Assembly: GCA_038502055.1 (NCBI GenBank)
Contig: JAXRKN010000044.1
Coordinates: 11,925,501 to 11,989,500 of the forward strand
DNA length: 64,000 nucleotides
Reading direction: 5' to 3'
Source: Tanytarsus gracilentus
Taxonomy: Eukaryota; Arthropoda; Insecta; Diptera; Chironomidae
Positions within the stretch are counted from its first letter, which is position 1; every line of letters starts with the position of its first letter. The translations under genes and the position numbers were made by a program. Under the pieces are notes generated by a model. It was not told the DNA's origin, ran no database searches, and was given only the letters and a program-made list of their open reading frames with translations. Of this stretch, positions 31,585-46,500 are shown piece after piece.

Positions 31585-34500
31585 AAAAAAATACAAGTGA
31601 GTTTTTTGATCAAAACAAAAACTTTAACAATTTATCAACCAGCTTCCAATCTAGACATGTACATGAAAAATTCCGTTAAAATTCTGAAATTTATTTTTTA
31701 AAATAATCAGGTAACAAAACAAAATAATAAATGAAAATCTTTTTTACCCACAAAAAGGAGAGAGAAAAACATCTGTTAAAGGCAAAAGCTACAGCGAACC
31801 CATCCAGTCATTACATTGTCATCTTCTCTTATCACAGAAACAGATAGCGAAAAAAAACTTCGCTCCTTGACTAATGGCGATGTTGTCGTTGTTTGATCAA
31901 CTTTATAATTAATTATATACTGTAAATTAAGAGGAAGAAGCGGAAAAGCGTTGAAGTGAATGAAAAACTTGTTTATAAGGAAAAACTTTTCATTTCCTTC
32001 ATCTTCTTTTTCTGTTCTTCACCTCCTTCAGTCTCATTTCTCATGTTGACAAGTTTTTCTAAAGCAATTTTCCTCACTATCGAGGGTGAGAAACTTTTAA
32101 ATTATTTTCAAAAAATTAAACGGGTTGTAATAAAAAATCTGAGTGTTTTCACTTTTATTCTCACACACAATAGTGCGGCAATGAGTTCTTCTAAGAAATA
32201 TATTGCATTCATGATGTTGGCGATGAACATAATTAAAATCAGTCTTTATTCTCGACTTTTTTCTATTTCCCACGCTAGTTTTGAATGAATATTCATGAGG
32301 CTTATGTTGGAAGCTCATGCGCATCCAATGGAAGGAAATTTCCACTGGAAAATATTGCTCAAGAGCACGCGGATGCAGTTGCCAGAGGACAATAAATTAA
32401 CAAGTAATGAAGATTTTTTCATCTCTCATTGCCTGTGAAATTGCTTTATTGTCATCATTACGCACACACAAAATCGGCCGTACTTTAAAATATTCATTAT
32501 CTCGTTTGAATGTTATAAATTTCATTTTTTTGCTTGCAGAGTAAATGTCATCGGTCCGCGAAATATCGTCGTAAAAAAAGTAAAGCTATTTTGTGGTGTG
32601 AGTTGGAAATTTTAGGGAAGGAAGAACGAGAGGGCAGGACATAAAAAGTTCAGGAAGTGCTGAGAAATTCCTTTAAATTTATTCTTTTTCATAAATTTTC
32701 ATGAATGAGGCCATTCGCTCCACGATGAGCTATAATTTAAGTTGGAATGTAAAAGAAACATTACTTATTATTTCGATGCCGCGGCTTTTGCGAGGAAGGT
32801 TATAGTGGATTTGTGTGACAGTGATGAACTTTTTTTAAAAATTTAAAATTTATTGGTGTTAAAAAATTCAAAAATTAGAAAAGTTCAAAAAGTTAATTTT
32901 CAAAAATACAAAAATCGAATTTCATCCACGTGTCTGATTTTAACTTTTCTCAAAATCCAGTAAAGCTTACTTATTTCCGTCTCAAATCTCACCTCCAGAA
33001 GCTCTAAATTGACACAAGAGTAAGAGCTCAAAATCTCTTTCAAAAAGCTTTTATAAAATCACAATCCATTAATGTTACGTGTCGTGTCACAAAATTTTTG
33101 GATTATCCCGTTTGTATCCACATTGCTCACTGCTCACATAAAGCCTACTTTTTTCATGCATAAATACATCTTTAAATCTTCACTTCACATTTTTTGCTTG
33201 AAATGATTTCTGCTGCTTCCTTCGAAAATGTAATCTTTTGCCAGCGTGCCTCTTTCGCTGCCGTCGTCGAAAAAATTTCCTCTTGAGAGCATTTTTAATC
33301 TAAAGAAATGTTTTTCTTTTTTCTTCGTTGTCTTCAAGCAGAAAAAGAGAGGAGAACCAAATAAAAATGCTGAATATAATTTTTAATGAAATTTTCAACG
33401 CTCACATTTTTCATGCCTTGAAATTATATAAAAATTATTTGCGATGATTTCAAATATTTGCCGAGCGAGAGCGATTCGAGCTATTTGATGTTTTATTTTT
33501 CTGCTTACTGGTTTCTGAATGAAGTTCATGTTATCGACTTGTTTATTTGAGAAAAAGATTTCCACGTTAAATAATTTCTTGACTGCCTGCTTTTTTTAGG
33601 ATGAAAGTGCACAGTAAATGTCTCGAGGGTGGATGAGAAAAAAATTGTTGAAATTAATTGAGCTGAAACGATTCAACATGGAATTGTTGGCAATTTAAAG
33701 GCAATTTAGAAAATGGGATGTTTTTTGAGAGTGAAAGAAAGTCGAGACATTGGCATGGCATGTGGACTTTTTTATTCCAAGAATTCTCAAGAATTTAATT
33801 TTAAAATTTATTTTTTTATCAAGAAATTTGTTGACCTTTAATATTTTCAAAATTCATTCGGATCTGAACCTCTTTAAAATTATTTACCTCAATCTCAAAT
33901 CTCATCAATCCAAAACAACCTCAAGGTTCTTAAATGTCACCTTTTGTAAAATAATCCTCAATAAAGACAGTGAAATTTAATCTCATCAAAATCACTCTTG
34001 AGAATTTTGGTTTTGCACCCGCCACCCAAGCACACATTTACAGCACATTTAATATTTGTCTTTGTCACGCTTCTTTAAAATCTTCTAACTCTCAATTCTC
34101 ATTATAATATTCGCATATTTAATTAATTCTCGCACATACACACATTCAACGCCTTTCTCACGAGTCAGTAAAACTCGTTAATGAGCTCAACAACGACATC
34201 GACGACAATGTGAAAATTTGTGCTTCTGTTCAGACAGCGCGAGAAAAAGAAAAAAGTTTCTTCTCTCTGAATCATAAGCAGAGAGAAGCTGTACATAGCA
34301 CCGAGGATGTTAATTAAACAGAAATTTGAATTACAAAAAGAGAAGAAAAAAAATGGAAAATGGAGGAAGAAGAAAAGTTTTTGAGAACTCCACTTACATG
34401 CTTCAAATGTAGTCACATGAAGATGAAAATGAATTAAAATGAAAATTAGTTTTTCCAACTCGCTCGACTGCAATGCTGTGGAAGAACAATCACAATATAG

Positions 34501-37500
34501 CTCGGTGATGAAATTAAGTGCCAGAGTGAACAAAAATACATTAAATGAAAAACTTTTCAACTACTTATTATTTTTGCATGATGCAACTCATGGTCGCGAC
34601 GATGGTTCAAACCATTCAACCTGAATGATGAGGAATTTAAAATATTTTCTTTTAAAGAAAGCTTTCATTTAAAAACTTAAATTAATTTAAATGTTACATT
34701 TTTTCCTTGAAAGCTTTTCCATCAAGTTATTTTCAAGGTTCTTAATTAAAAGCTTTTATAAGCTCTTTCACTCTATCATTAAATTTATTCTCTACTGTAA
34801 AACATTCTTACATCGCTCCATGATCCATAAGCTCTCCCACTCATTCCCTCATTGGCCAGCTAAACACATTAGCGAATGAAGTGAAACGGCGAAAGTTTGC
34901 AAATTAAAATGTATGAGTTATGGATAGTAATTAGCAGCGACATTAGTATGCAAATTAAGTGCAAAGCAACATTTTCAAAATCCTATCAACGAACTGATTA
35001 GCAAGCTAACATTACGAACATGATTTAATTAAAATGTACAACATCAGCAGAATTAGTGTCATGCTTGAGAAAAAATATTTATGCGGAAAAGTCTCGAAGG
35101 AGCAAGAGAAAATCGTATTACATGTCATTATTAATTAACAACAGAAATCATTAATTATTTCTAAAGTAAACGATACTCGAAAGTCTCTTCGCTCTTGCTT
35201 CTTAAAGCCACTAATGATGAAACGTGTGCTGTTGTGCTTCCCATGAATATTTTTTTTCGCTTTTTTCGATCTCAGAGGAAAATTTTCCACTGGAAAACTT
35301 CCAGCCATCTAAAAGACTTTTCCTTGAATTACATCGCATCCAGCATTCTTCTCATAGTCTGTGAACTGCTCTCGTGTGTAATAGAGTCGTTGAAGATTTT
35401 TTTGCTATAGACACACAATCGTGGTGTGAATTTGAAAAGGAAAAAAATCGCGGAAATTTTTTATTTTCGATGATTATGTCCAGTTGTGACATCAATCAAG
35501 TGAGAGAGTGAATAAAAAGTTTATTTTGGTGCCGCAGGCAGAGAAATGTCATATTCTTGCAACTTGGATAATTGATTGCCATCGGAGGCAATGAGCAAGA
35601 CACACATCATAGTCGGAAGGGACAGAAATGAATGATTAATTAACGAATAAAGTGAAGAAGAAGAGAGAAATATTCTTACGTGTGTGCATTTCGACAGCGT
35701 GCGTGTGCTGATTGTGGAAAATTTTCATCCACTTGATTGATTGCACGCAGATTTATCTCTGACCAGAGAGAGTTATTTCTTTCACAATTTCCGCTTAAAA
35801 GGTGTGCGGTTGATGCGTAAAATAATCAAGGGTGGGATACATACGTCTTTTATGAAATGGTGCAAATTTTTTTTGAAATTTATTTAATTTTTGTTAATTC
35901 AAATAATTATCTTCCATTTTTAAATAATAAATAATTCAATCCACAGGATTATTGATTACATAATCTCTCAATTTTCTGGCTTTAGAAATTTTCTGATATA
36001 TCGCTTTGTGACTTTTTCATGTGTTATTGCTGCTATTTCAATGTCCGCAATATTCTTTATTATACTCACATATAAATACAATTTTTTTTTGTGCGAGGAA
36101 ATAGAAATCGGAAATCAAATCATTCACATAAACTCAATATTGTGTATGATTCATATCTAGAATGAAAAATATTTTTTTGTATATGCATTTTTATTGTGGT
36201 TGAGATTTTCAATCAATATTTAATTGGATGGTGATCAGGGGAGAGCTAGAAATCATTGTGAAGTTTGAATAGAATTTGGTAGATGGAAAGCTTATAATAA
36301 ACTTAACCAATTAAGGCAACAAATTCATAGAACTATAAAAGTTCTGTGAAAATTTGATTGAAGAAATTAAATGAAGATCGATTTAATGTAAAAAAATAAA
36401 CGTTAAAGTTTTTGAAATTTTTATTTTAATTTTTGTTCTGGATTTGAAGATTAATTCTGAATTAAATTTACATTTCAAAATTTTTTTATTTAATTTACAA
36501 AAATTGCCTCATTTTCCGCACAATCTCAATCTATCATATTTGTGCTGCCAATTGCCAATTTATCACTTCCTAATAATGTATGAGTTGAATGACGACAAAT
36601 TCGATCAAGCAAGAAGAAATCTAGAGAAAAACAAAAAAGGAAAAATCTTGAGAGAGCTGTTTCCGATTCAATTTGTCACTTTTCGATTTCTTTCCTCTCG
36701 CTCGCTTGCGCCTCATGGAATTAAATTTAATTTCCCTCTCCCTATTACTTTGACATTTTGTGGTTGGTCGGGATGGAAAGGAATGTGGATAGGAAACGAT
36801 AAAAGTCACCAAGCGTTAAAATTTTTTCTTATTTTTCTTCATCCCAGATAGCTCACAAATCCAAACGCCAGCGGATTAGTATTTAATTTTTTCGGCCCTT
36901 CTTTCATCCACAACCTTCGCCAATATAAAATATCGCCATCCCCAATCCGGTCGTAAAATCCTCTATATTCAAAATATTGTTTGTGACAGCACGAGAAGCA
37001 AAAAAAAATATAAACTGGATAATTTTGCGATTATATGTTTTATTTTTTTTCTCTCGCTCAAATCATTTCCCGGTCCGATTTTATTTATTCGAATGAATCT
37101 ATTTTTATGAGTCAGTGAGCGAGAGTATTTGCATAAGATTTTGCTTTCCGAAAGCAAAGCTTTGATGGACTTTTTATGTGTTTTGATAGGCATATTTTAT
37201 GACATGCCTCTGAACTTATTTTTTTTCTTCTTTGGGTCTAAAAATGTGGGTGGAAACCAACAGTATTACAAAATATGAAAAGGGTCATTCAGAGATGTTT
37301 AATAAATTTACCTTTTCTTTAAATATTTTGTTACATTTTACAACATTTTCATGATCAAAAGAAATTTTAAATTAAACTCTAACTCTGAGTTTTCTCCCCC
37401 TTGATGAAAGACAGACGATCACAAAAATATTTTCTTCTCGCTTTTCAACACATCATATATACGAATTCCTGCGCGAATCTCTGTCTGAAAGCGGAGCTAT

Positions 37501-37936
37501 GAAAAATATTTATCTTTAACTGCATGACATACTTTTGATGTCCTTCGTATCTCGCATGTGTACTCACAGGAAAAACAGAAGCATGGGGATGGAGCAAAAA
37601 CTGTTTTGATAACTTGAAAATATGCATATTACACAAATTTTTGGTTTAATTTATTGTAATTTCATTTCCATGCTGCCGTCAATGCCAGTAAAAGTTTCTT
37701 CCATCTCCTTCTATTTTTATGCTCTCCCCATTTTATTTTATATCATTTCGGTTTTCTGTAAGGAAAAGTTTTTCTCAATTTCTTCTTCGTGTGAGGAAAA
37801 TTTTCTTTATTCCACACACCCGCACTCAAATATTTTTGAAAATTCCCTATCGATAGCAGCAGTCGAAATAATATGAAGAAAAGATGGTTGAAAAATATGA
37901 AAAAAGTTTTATGGCAAAATATCACTCAATTCTTTT
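31585..37936. other. Gene-poor AT-rich DNA
   Basis: No exon with recognisable domain and no structured repeat found. A minus-strand frame at 34165-34560 starts with a signal-peptide-like stretch but is otherwise low complexity. Confidence 0.35.
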
Positions 37937-38908
37937 TTAGCGTAACCCACAAAGTGGTGTATCGCTTATATGCTCGTGATTCCGTCCGTCCGTCCGTCCG
38001 TCCGTCTGTCCGTCCGTCCGTCCGTCCGTCCGTCTGCACAAGCGAGATCTCGGTCCCTGTACCAGCTAGAGACTTCTAGTTTTCGCAGATGGTAGCTCTT
38101 AGGGTCTATATGTGCAGGATCTTTTTTTGATACATGACCTATGGTCGTGCCATGGACGGCCATAACGTCCATTTTTCATACAAATTTTTTTTATATGGTT
38201 ATGGTTCGTTGAACTCGTGATTGGACCAGAAATCGATTGGCATTGATTCGTAACTTGACCAGGAATCGATTGACATACATGATTTTTCGAGTGTGACCTA
38301 TGGTCGTGCCACAGACAGCCAAAATGTCCATTTTTAGAACTATGTTTCATGGGTATCGTTGACTCGTGATTGGACCAGGAATCGATTGATATGATGATTT
38401 TAGGAATGTCCATCATGGACGGCCAGCAGTGCCACGGACAGCCAAAATGTTCATTTTTCAGAACTATGGCTTCATGTATCTCGTTGAACTCGTAATTGAA
38501 CCAGGAACTGAATGGCATTGATATTTTTGATGAATGTCCATCATGGACGGCCAGTAGTGCCACGGACAGCCAAAATGTCCATTTTCAGAATTATGGCTTC
38601 ATGGGTATCGTTGAACTCGTGATTGACAGGATCTATTGCATAGATATTTTTGATAAATGTAATCAAGGCCGGCCAGTAGTGCCACGGACAGCAAAAGTCC
38701 ATTTTTAGAACTATGACTTCATGGGTATCGTTGAACTCGTATTGGACAGGAATCTAATGAATAGCGATTTTTGAAAATTGCGAACAGGACTGCCACGGAC
38801 AGCAAAGTGTCCGGTTGCTTAAACTATTTTTTATGCTTGATTTTAAACCTGATCTGTTACAAGTGGGTTACGCGGCAACACCCACGTGTGGGTTTTGAAA
38901 CATTTTTT
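37937..38908 (-). mobile_element. Helentron-like non-autonomous element, copy A (minus)
   Basis: About 970 bases, an inverted partner of the 48.3-kb element. Read on the minus strand, it starts with an AAAATGTTTCAAAACCCAC end and a CCCAC-GT-GTGGG dyad. Next come subterminal GCGTAACCCACTTG, tandem ~129-bp units (38131-38830), a unique block, a tetranucleotide array (37979-38035) and a hairpin (GCGTAACCCAC/GTGGTGTATCGC). It ends in CTAA. Subterminal inverted repeats, central tandem units, a short tetranucleotide array and a 3' hairpin before CTRR are the layout described for DINE-1/HINE (Helentron-derived) elements. No coding capacity. The repeat units are more degenerate than in copy B. Confidence 0.7.
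37979..38035 (+). repeat. Tetranucleotide array (GTCC)n in copy A
   Basis: Fourteen or so CCGT/GTCC units with two GTCT variants. The complementary array in copy B is at 49188-49240. Confidence 0.95.
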
Positions 38909-40479
38909 ACTACCCTTTTATAATGCAACTGTACCTTAAAAGCGATTTCGCAAATTTTCATCCTTCAATTGAATTTAATATTTTCTCAAAACTTCATCAT
39001 TAAATACACAAGATTTTTCATAAAATATAAAATTTAATGAACTGTTAAATTTTTTGAAGTTGTACAATTTAAATTTATGTTCTCAATTTAAAATAAAAGT
39101 CGTTAAAATTTTCACGCAACACGTGTTGGAAATGACTTTCAAATGTAAACTTCAACTCAGCCCTTTTTCTATGTAACTCTCTTTCTAAATCCCATAAACT
39201 CCATGCCGTCTGACTCCGCAACCCATTTCCTTATGCTACTTTTTCTTTTAAGAAAAAATGTTGTGCGATAAAATTTATTAAATTTTGGCAGCGATATGTT
39301 TCACAGCACACGATATGTACGCCACCCGGCAGAAGCACAACAAAAACAAGAACCAAAAATTCCTTCCATAAATCCATAAAGTATCAAGTTGATGCTCATG
39401 CTTTTCCCTTTTTTCCTTCTGCTCGCATCAGCAGTTGAGTCTTGCAAAAAGCACACACACATGTTGTTGAATATAATTTTTTAATATATTCATTACTCTT
39501 CGAGCTCGTTCCGAGAGTAAATTTTATTTTGTCGCCTTTTGGTTCAGGAAAAATATGAAAATAAAATTTTTCCATGAGCTTCAAATTTTCATAAATTTAA
39601 ATTTCCTCTAACGACGTTCGAAAATGTTTCCATCTTTGAGAGTATTCAACGTAGCAGCAGTCATGATCATATGGAGGAGTTTTACGGCCTCACATAACCA
39701 TTTAATATTAAAAATTATTTTTACATGATGCAAAAATATATTTTTTGCTGATCAACACACCACAGCAAAGCAGAGTGTGGGTTGGCATCGCATGAATTAA
39801 GTAATGGAAAAATCCTTGCTGAACAATTTTTTTAAGAGAGAAGTTTGCGGGGAAAGGGTAGACGAGCGAAATCTCGGCAATGTGAATTTGCCCTTCCATA
39901 ACTAAACTGTGTATGTGAATATGTAAGCGGCAGCAGTAGAGCAATAACACACAAAAATGTTACAGAGAATTCATTTTTGGAAAAGGGGTGAAAATTTAAC
40001 GATTTTAATTTGAACGATTTGTGGAGTTTTTTAAATTTAAAGCTTTCTTTAAAATTAACGATTTTAATTTAAATTTTTGAAAATTTAAAAATTATTGAAA
40101 GTTTTCTGTTCTTGCATAAAAAAATACTTCTCGAATATTATTCAACAATAAAATTTTTCTCTCGTCTTCTTCTAAAACAATTTCAGCAGCAAAAAAAAAA
40201 GAATTTTTCAATAATGTGAAATAAAAATGAAATTATATTTTCGCTCGATGAAATGCAGAGTGATGTGAGAATTGAAACGAGAAAGAAATATGAGTGCAAG
40301 ACATGTATGATGATGAAATAAAGCATATTAAATAACACTCTCGAAGTATATTCGGAATATTCCTTTGAGACACAGTAGCAGCAAGGCAAAACAATAGGAA
40401 ACTGCACACGAGACTTGAGGATAACCATAGCAACAACAAGAAAACATAATCTACACTTATGTTATGCTGAGGCTGAGAC
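38909..40479. other. Region upstream of the first beat exon
   Basis: AT-rich, no coding motif. It probably contains the beat promoter and 5' UTR, but no core element could be assigned with confidence. Confidence 0.35.
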
Positions 40480-40573
40480 ATGATAGCAACGAAGCATCTT
40501 AAAATGTTACTCTCAGCACTCATCGATATGAGGATGCGGATCCCTTTACTACTGTTTCTGTTTCTAGCAGCAG
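40480..40573 (+). CDS. beat: Candidate first coding exon of beat (signal peptide)
   Basis: An open frame with ATGs at 40480, 40504, 40528 and 40534 encodes a basic start and a strong hydrophobic core (MRMRIPLLLFLFLAAG). It ends at a good donor (CAG, then GTAATT at 40574). It leaves one base, exactly what the acceptor at 59064 needs, and the join gives AAG-LRDVHV, as in Beat proteins where the signal peptide sits just before LRDV. The in-frame region is closed upstream by TGA codons. The intron would be about 18.5 kb, which is common for the family. The match rests on phase, signal-peptide character and splice site, not on direct transcript evidence. Confidence 0.62.
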
Positions 40574-43500
40574 GTAATTTTTATTGCTTGTTTTATTGCT
40601 TACGGGATTGAGTCCTGAATAGGTGGATTTCTCATTACTTATAGTGAGAAAATTGGATGAAAAAATTATGATGAGATTGGATGAAAATATCTTTCAAGCT
40701 CATTCAATTCTCAATAAAGATATTTATTAACGAATTTTAAAAAGTAACGAGTTGAGCATCACATTTTTAAAGAGTGACAAAACTCACTTAAATAAAATCG
40801 TTTACACTTCAAAAAATCACGAACACTCGAAGCACGTCGTTGTGGATTTCGAGACAATTTTCACATGACTTTTATGCAAGTCGTAGAAGAATTCCCACAA
40901 CCGAAGCTGTTCTCTCATAATCCCAGTAATCATCCCTCTCATTTCACCTCTCTTTCTTCCATGTGCTCCAAAAATATAAAAGTGTTCAAAATCTCCTTTC
41001 AGTAAGAACTCTTGTGATGTGGTGTGAAGAATGCACACTTTACGAGACAACACCATGCTCACAATGGTGCTCATATGAGTTATTAACAACATTCACGGTA
41101 CAATTTCATAAATCTCATCTTATACTCTTTTTCCTTCCGCATGAAAAAACTTTATGTGCTTTTTTCACTGTGTGTGCATGTGGGTTTCCCCTTCCTTCAT
41201 AATTTTATATATTTTTTTGAATGAAATAAAAAATCAGCCATGCGATGCTGCACAATGACAAAAATGTGGAAATTGTTTTTCTCTTTGGCAACATTTAACT
41301 TAGTCTACCAACGAGCAAGAACAGAGAAGAGAATTGAAATGTTTAAAGCAAGAAGCGAAAGCTTTATGATGAAATCATCATGATAATTGCACTCATTCGA
41401 AAATTATGTGCATTTTTATTGTGCGGCATGAATAGGAAGAAAACACTTCAGACACTTTTTTTAAAAGTTAGGTAATGAAGTGGGAAAAAATTCTCGCAAA
41501 TAAAATTTTATAGCTCAAAATAAAATTTAACGGATTTTATTGTTTTAAAATATTTTTAGGAATACTAAAAAAGTTAGATGCTTTTATAAAATCGTTTTAG
41601 ACCCACAATAAAATCAAATTTAAATATTTTCGGCATTTTGTAAAACTTTTGGCATCGTTTCTTGAATTTAATTTCACCTTGGAGAGTGACATCACCATTA
41701 AACAGCCCCCTATGGAGATTTTAATGACTAAACAGCAACAGTGTCAGATCGAAATTTTCTCTCACTCAGCCGTCAGTCGATGTCGCCAGTCAGCTATTTT
41801 TTCTAGTCGTCTTCTTCTTCTTCTTCTCTACCATCACATCCATTTTTCGCCTTTCCAATTCAAGCGGAAAAAAGAAGTGCTGGCGAAATGAAAGATCTTT
41901 AAGCCATTTGAGCTCTCTGTTGAGTGCTTTGAAATAAATTGAAAGCAATTTATTTCCATGAGAACATCAGAAGCGGAGAATCTTTGTCGTTAAAAAAGTT
42001 CATTTTTTCATTCTACCCTCGATGAGTGTCTGCTGTGCTTGTTGTTTTTTGTGAATGTGCATTTTGAACGGTAAAACAGAGCACAACTGAGTGATGCTTC
42101 ATTTGCGGCGGTGGTGATTTGGATAGAAAAAAAAGAAAAACAACATTGTTTATAGTTCCAGAGTTTAAATAATCTCGCTCTGCTGCAATTTTCTCTTCAT
42201 TCTTTCGCTTTTACCGAATACTCGTGCGGAGAAAAAGAAAGAAGAAGAAAAATTATGAACGATTGAGCTTAACCGCACTGTGCTGTGCTTTCTATGGAGG
42301 TAAAATGAGTGAAAATAAAGTTCTTCTGTATATTTTTATTGTATCGAAGATGAGTGAGGAAATTTTTTGTTTCAAAAAAAAAACTTTTCGTGAAAAATTG
42401 TTGTGAGAAAAAGTTAGACAGAAAGAATTCATTTAAGCAAAATAGAATTGACGTTGATCAAGCGAATAACGTTTAATTGAAATATTTTTTTAAAAAAAAA
42501 TTGTAAAAAACCGTTAGGTCAAAAATTTTCATCAATTTAACAAAAAAAAACATTTTTAAACGCTAAAAACACTAAATTTCTTTTGAGCAATCAACAAACT
42601 TTGCAAATTCTCAATTTGAAGAAAAATTAAAATTTACCAAGCATTTTATGAAAAAAGGGTTTACTCAAGTAATGTTTTATGTGCTTGACTCGACGCTTTC
42701 AACACAAAATGAAGATTCAACATTTTCGAGTAATTAAAGCACTTCTACAAAAATAAATACTCTTCTCGAGTGAAGCGAACTTTCAACCCAAAAGAAAAAT
42801 TTTCTCATTCAACAGATTCAAAATTATGTAACGATAAAATTTATTCAATGAAATTCAGCAGGGTTAAAATTTCACACACTTCGAATGGAGTTCATGAGAA
42901 GTCAATTGTTTATTTTACTCCGCATTAAATTTTGTTATTGCTTGGTTTTTCAAATGGTATACAGATGAAAATTGAAGTGGGAGTAAAACGATTATCAAGA
43001 GATGCGGATTTAAATTGAAAATCAAGACAATGTCTGATGCTTGTATCATGCCAGTGTTTTCTAAATACACACATTCGAGCTCTTTTAGGTTGTGATTTTG
43101 AAATTGGGGGGATGAAAATCTCAAAAATTTTCACTCTCGAACACCTTCGTGTGTTTTCTATGGTGTGCATGCTGTTTGAGTAAACAAATTCAGATTTTTA
43201 GAGACCAAAAAAAGGGATCGGAGAATTGTTTGTTTTGAGAAGCGCTTTAATGGTATCACTGACCCGTAAAAAGCCTTCATCAAACAGCACAAAAATATTT
43301 TTCTGAACCCTCACGGCGCTATTCAGCTATAAAGCATATTTAGAGAGTTTATATCTAAAGTGAGGGTGTGGCACTCGATAGAAATATTCTCAACCCAAGT
43401 GACACAACCCTTGTTTTCTTGATGATTTCGAAAAATTATCCTATGAAAACATTCGGCAGCAAGTATTTTCTGCTTCTTCTCTCCCATTCAAGTGCGTTAT

Positions 43501-46500
43501 CATTTTACTCTCCATCTGAGGTTATGTTTACCTTTCGGGAGAGATTTTCGCCCTCTTCTTCTCTTAATAATGCGAATGAGGACACTTTTGAGGGGTTTGT
43601 GTGCATATTTTAAGGTAAACGTTCAAGAATCCTTGGTATGAACTTTAACAATATAAAATGAAGAACATGTCTATTAAATTTGCTATCAATGTTTGTTTGC
43701 TTAAGGCGTTTCCTTGTATCACCTTATGGTATTTAGAGATTGTGATTTCTTGTTAAATTTTTAAGCCTTTGATTTTATATGGAAATTAGTTTGAGACGAA
43801 ATTGATATTGAAATTTCTAAGAACCAATTAAAAAATTTCTTTTTAAGGATGAAAGAAAAATATAATTCCCACAAAAATCTTTACAATTGACGAGGAAAAA
43901 ATTGCGTTGAAAGACTTTCATATCTAAAAATAAAAAATTTATTTATTAAAATTTACCATTTGTAAGCTGTTTGGAAATGTTAAATGATTTTAGACAGCTT
44001 TTCTTCAAGCAGCATCTCGCTGTGAATAACCCCATGTATCCTCTCAGGAAAGATAGATGGCGACCTCTCTTATTGCAAGCATCTTTTCGTAATTTTTTTT
44101 TTCTTAAAGAAACCCTTCTGTCAAAATATTCTATCGGATAATCTTTCTTGGTGCGTCTTTTGCTTCTTCCTTTCTAACTTCGTACTCCTTGCCTGTCGTC
44201 TCACAGCACCACTTTTTCGTGCTATATCTCATGACATATCACATTACTAAATCTCTCGTCTAACTATATTCATGATATAGCCATTCATTCACTCCTCTGC
44301 AGAGTGTGCACACTTTTACCGAAAACCCTCGCCCGAACTTTTTCACTTTATTTGAGAGAGTACAAAAATTAGTTGGGTCAGTTTTACATGTGTTCGAGTC
44401 TCTTTAGATATACTTTTTTTCCTCTATTTAAGCTTTTCGAGATCAATTCGAAAAACTAAGCCATTTACATTGAATTGAGAAATCCCTTTTCCTCTTTCTC
44501 CATCTCGTGTGCAACTTTCTGTTTGTAACTTGGGATTAAATAGAATTAATTTAGAGAGAAATTCTTTTATTTTTGCAAAAAGAAGAAATCGATACGCATT
44601 TTCGTTCTTTTCTCTTTATGTACATCCTAATCAATGTCGATTGGAAGAAGCAAGTTTAATTAAATGTTCTTGTTGTAACTTGTGAGTGAGCAGGAAAGAG
44701 TTTTCTGTATTAAATTAAGGGTGAATTGAAATTAAATGAAAATATGTGAAAATAAAAAAGTGAACTTAGATCTTTAAATAGAACAAAAAAATAAAATAAA
44801 ATAATCAATAAAATCAAATTTTAATAAAAAGTTTTTATAAAAAAATATTTTAAGCATTTAAATTGCTTTAATAAATTTAAATTAAAGTTAATTTATTTAG
44901 ATTAAAATAAATTATATTTTGTGAAACTTAATGAGGATATTTGAAACATTCTTGAATGGCCTATTAAGCTATAAGCTATAAGGAAATTAGCCAACGGGAG
45001 ATTCAATGAATATTTATTGCCTTATATCCTTTACTATCTCCTTAGATCATTAAATATTTATTAAGTCAGAAGAATTAAAATACTGAACATAATGGAGCAA
45101 CTCAAGATGATTTGAAGGGAGAAGATTTAGCTCTTGAAAATCTCAATTGATTTTAATCTAAACGCTTTCATAATATTGAAAAGGATTAATCTTGAGATAA
45201 TTGAGGAGAAACGTTGTAATAATTTTTTTAAAAAGGATCAAAACTATAGTTTTTCATGAATTAATATCGAATTATCGTTGATGGCTGAAAATTAATCACG
45301 TAATTTTAAACTTAAAGATTTATTTATTAAAAAGAAATTTACTTTAAGAAAATTATACAGCATAAAGTTTCACGGTTATAAATTTTTGCATTAAAAAAAA
45401 AGTTGTTTACCGTGTATTTTCCACATTCATCTTCAATCTTCATGAATGAACATATTTTGCTCAAAGTCATCGATGAAATGTTGAGATTTAATCTTGCATG
45501 AAAATTTTTAAACTAAAAAAACTTTTTTATGCATTCACTCAGTGTGTGCTGGTGAGAGAGTTTATTATATGAGGAAAATATCAATTACGAAGTTTATGTA
45601 TGAGTTGCCACAAAAGTGCTTGATACACTTCGAAGAGAGATGATACACATATGAGAGAATGAGGTTATGTGGGAGTAGTTTAGTTTCCTTTAGTTTAAAC
45701 TTTTGAAGTTACATGGCTTTTGTGTCTTTATCACGCTCAGCGTTAAAAGTAATTAATTAATTTTGTGGATTAAAAAATTATGATTTAATATTTGGAAATT
45801 AAATGCTTTCAGTTCAGTAAAAATTAAAGTTAAATTTTTTCACTACATCTAGAAACTCTTTTAAAGACTCTTTCACATCATTCTCTCATCAGTAAACGAT
45901 ATAATTCCATAAGTTATGGTGCGAAAGTTTTCAAATTTAATTTTGAGAAAATTGAATTTTCATAAACTCAAACAAATTTCTTATTTCGTTCTCTTGCCAA
46001 AAACCCATTCGAGTATGCATGCCACAATCTCCGATTATTCCTCATCAAAATCAATTTGTCTTTCTCCTCATGCTTTAGCAATTTTCTACACATAAATGCA
46101 CACACGACGATGAATCGGTGCATAACCGCACATGCCTTAAATATTAAATTTGATGTGATTTGCCTCGAAAACATTCTGTGATCTTCCACCATAAAGTTGT
46201 GTGGGTGCGAGACACAGATTGCAGTAAAATTTTCTCTCCTCTGCTTTATAAAATATAATTTGGTTTTGGAGGCAGATGTCGTGTGAATATTGAGCACAAA
46301 CCCAATGTTGTTGCTGTGTTAACTTGTTACACTTTAGTTCGTGCATGCTACACAGCGTCATCACCAGATGGTAACTCAGGGACTGTGTGAGAGCGTTAAT
46401 TATGAATATTTCTGAAACTTTATCTTATTAGTGTGGGAAAAAAGCACACACCACTCATCAACATACACTTGACTCACCATTATAACACCTTTCTGACATT

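Noticed and set aside
34165..34560. Minus-strand frame with signal-peptide-like start and a GTAAGT
   Set aside because: After the hydrophobic start it is low complexity, no partner exon was found, and such stretches are common by chance in AT-rich DNA.
38099..38563. 154-codon minus-strand frame in copy A
   Set aside because: Same repeat-unit artefact as in copy B, with more indels.
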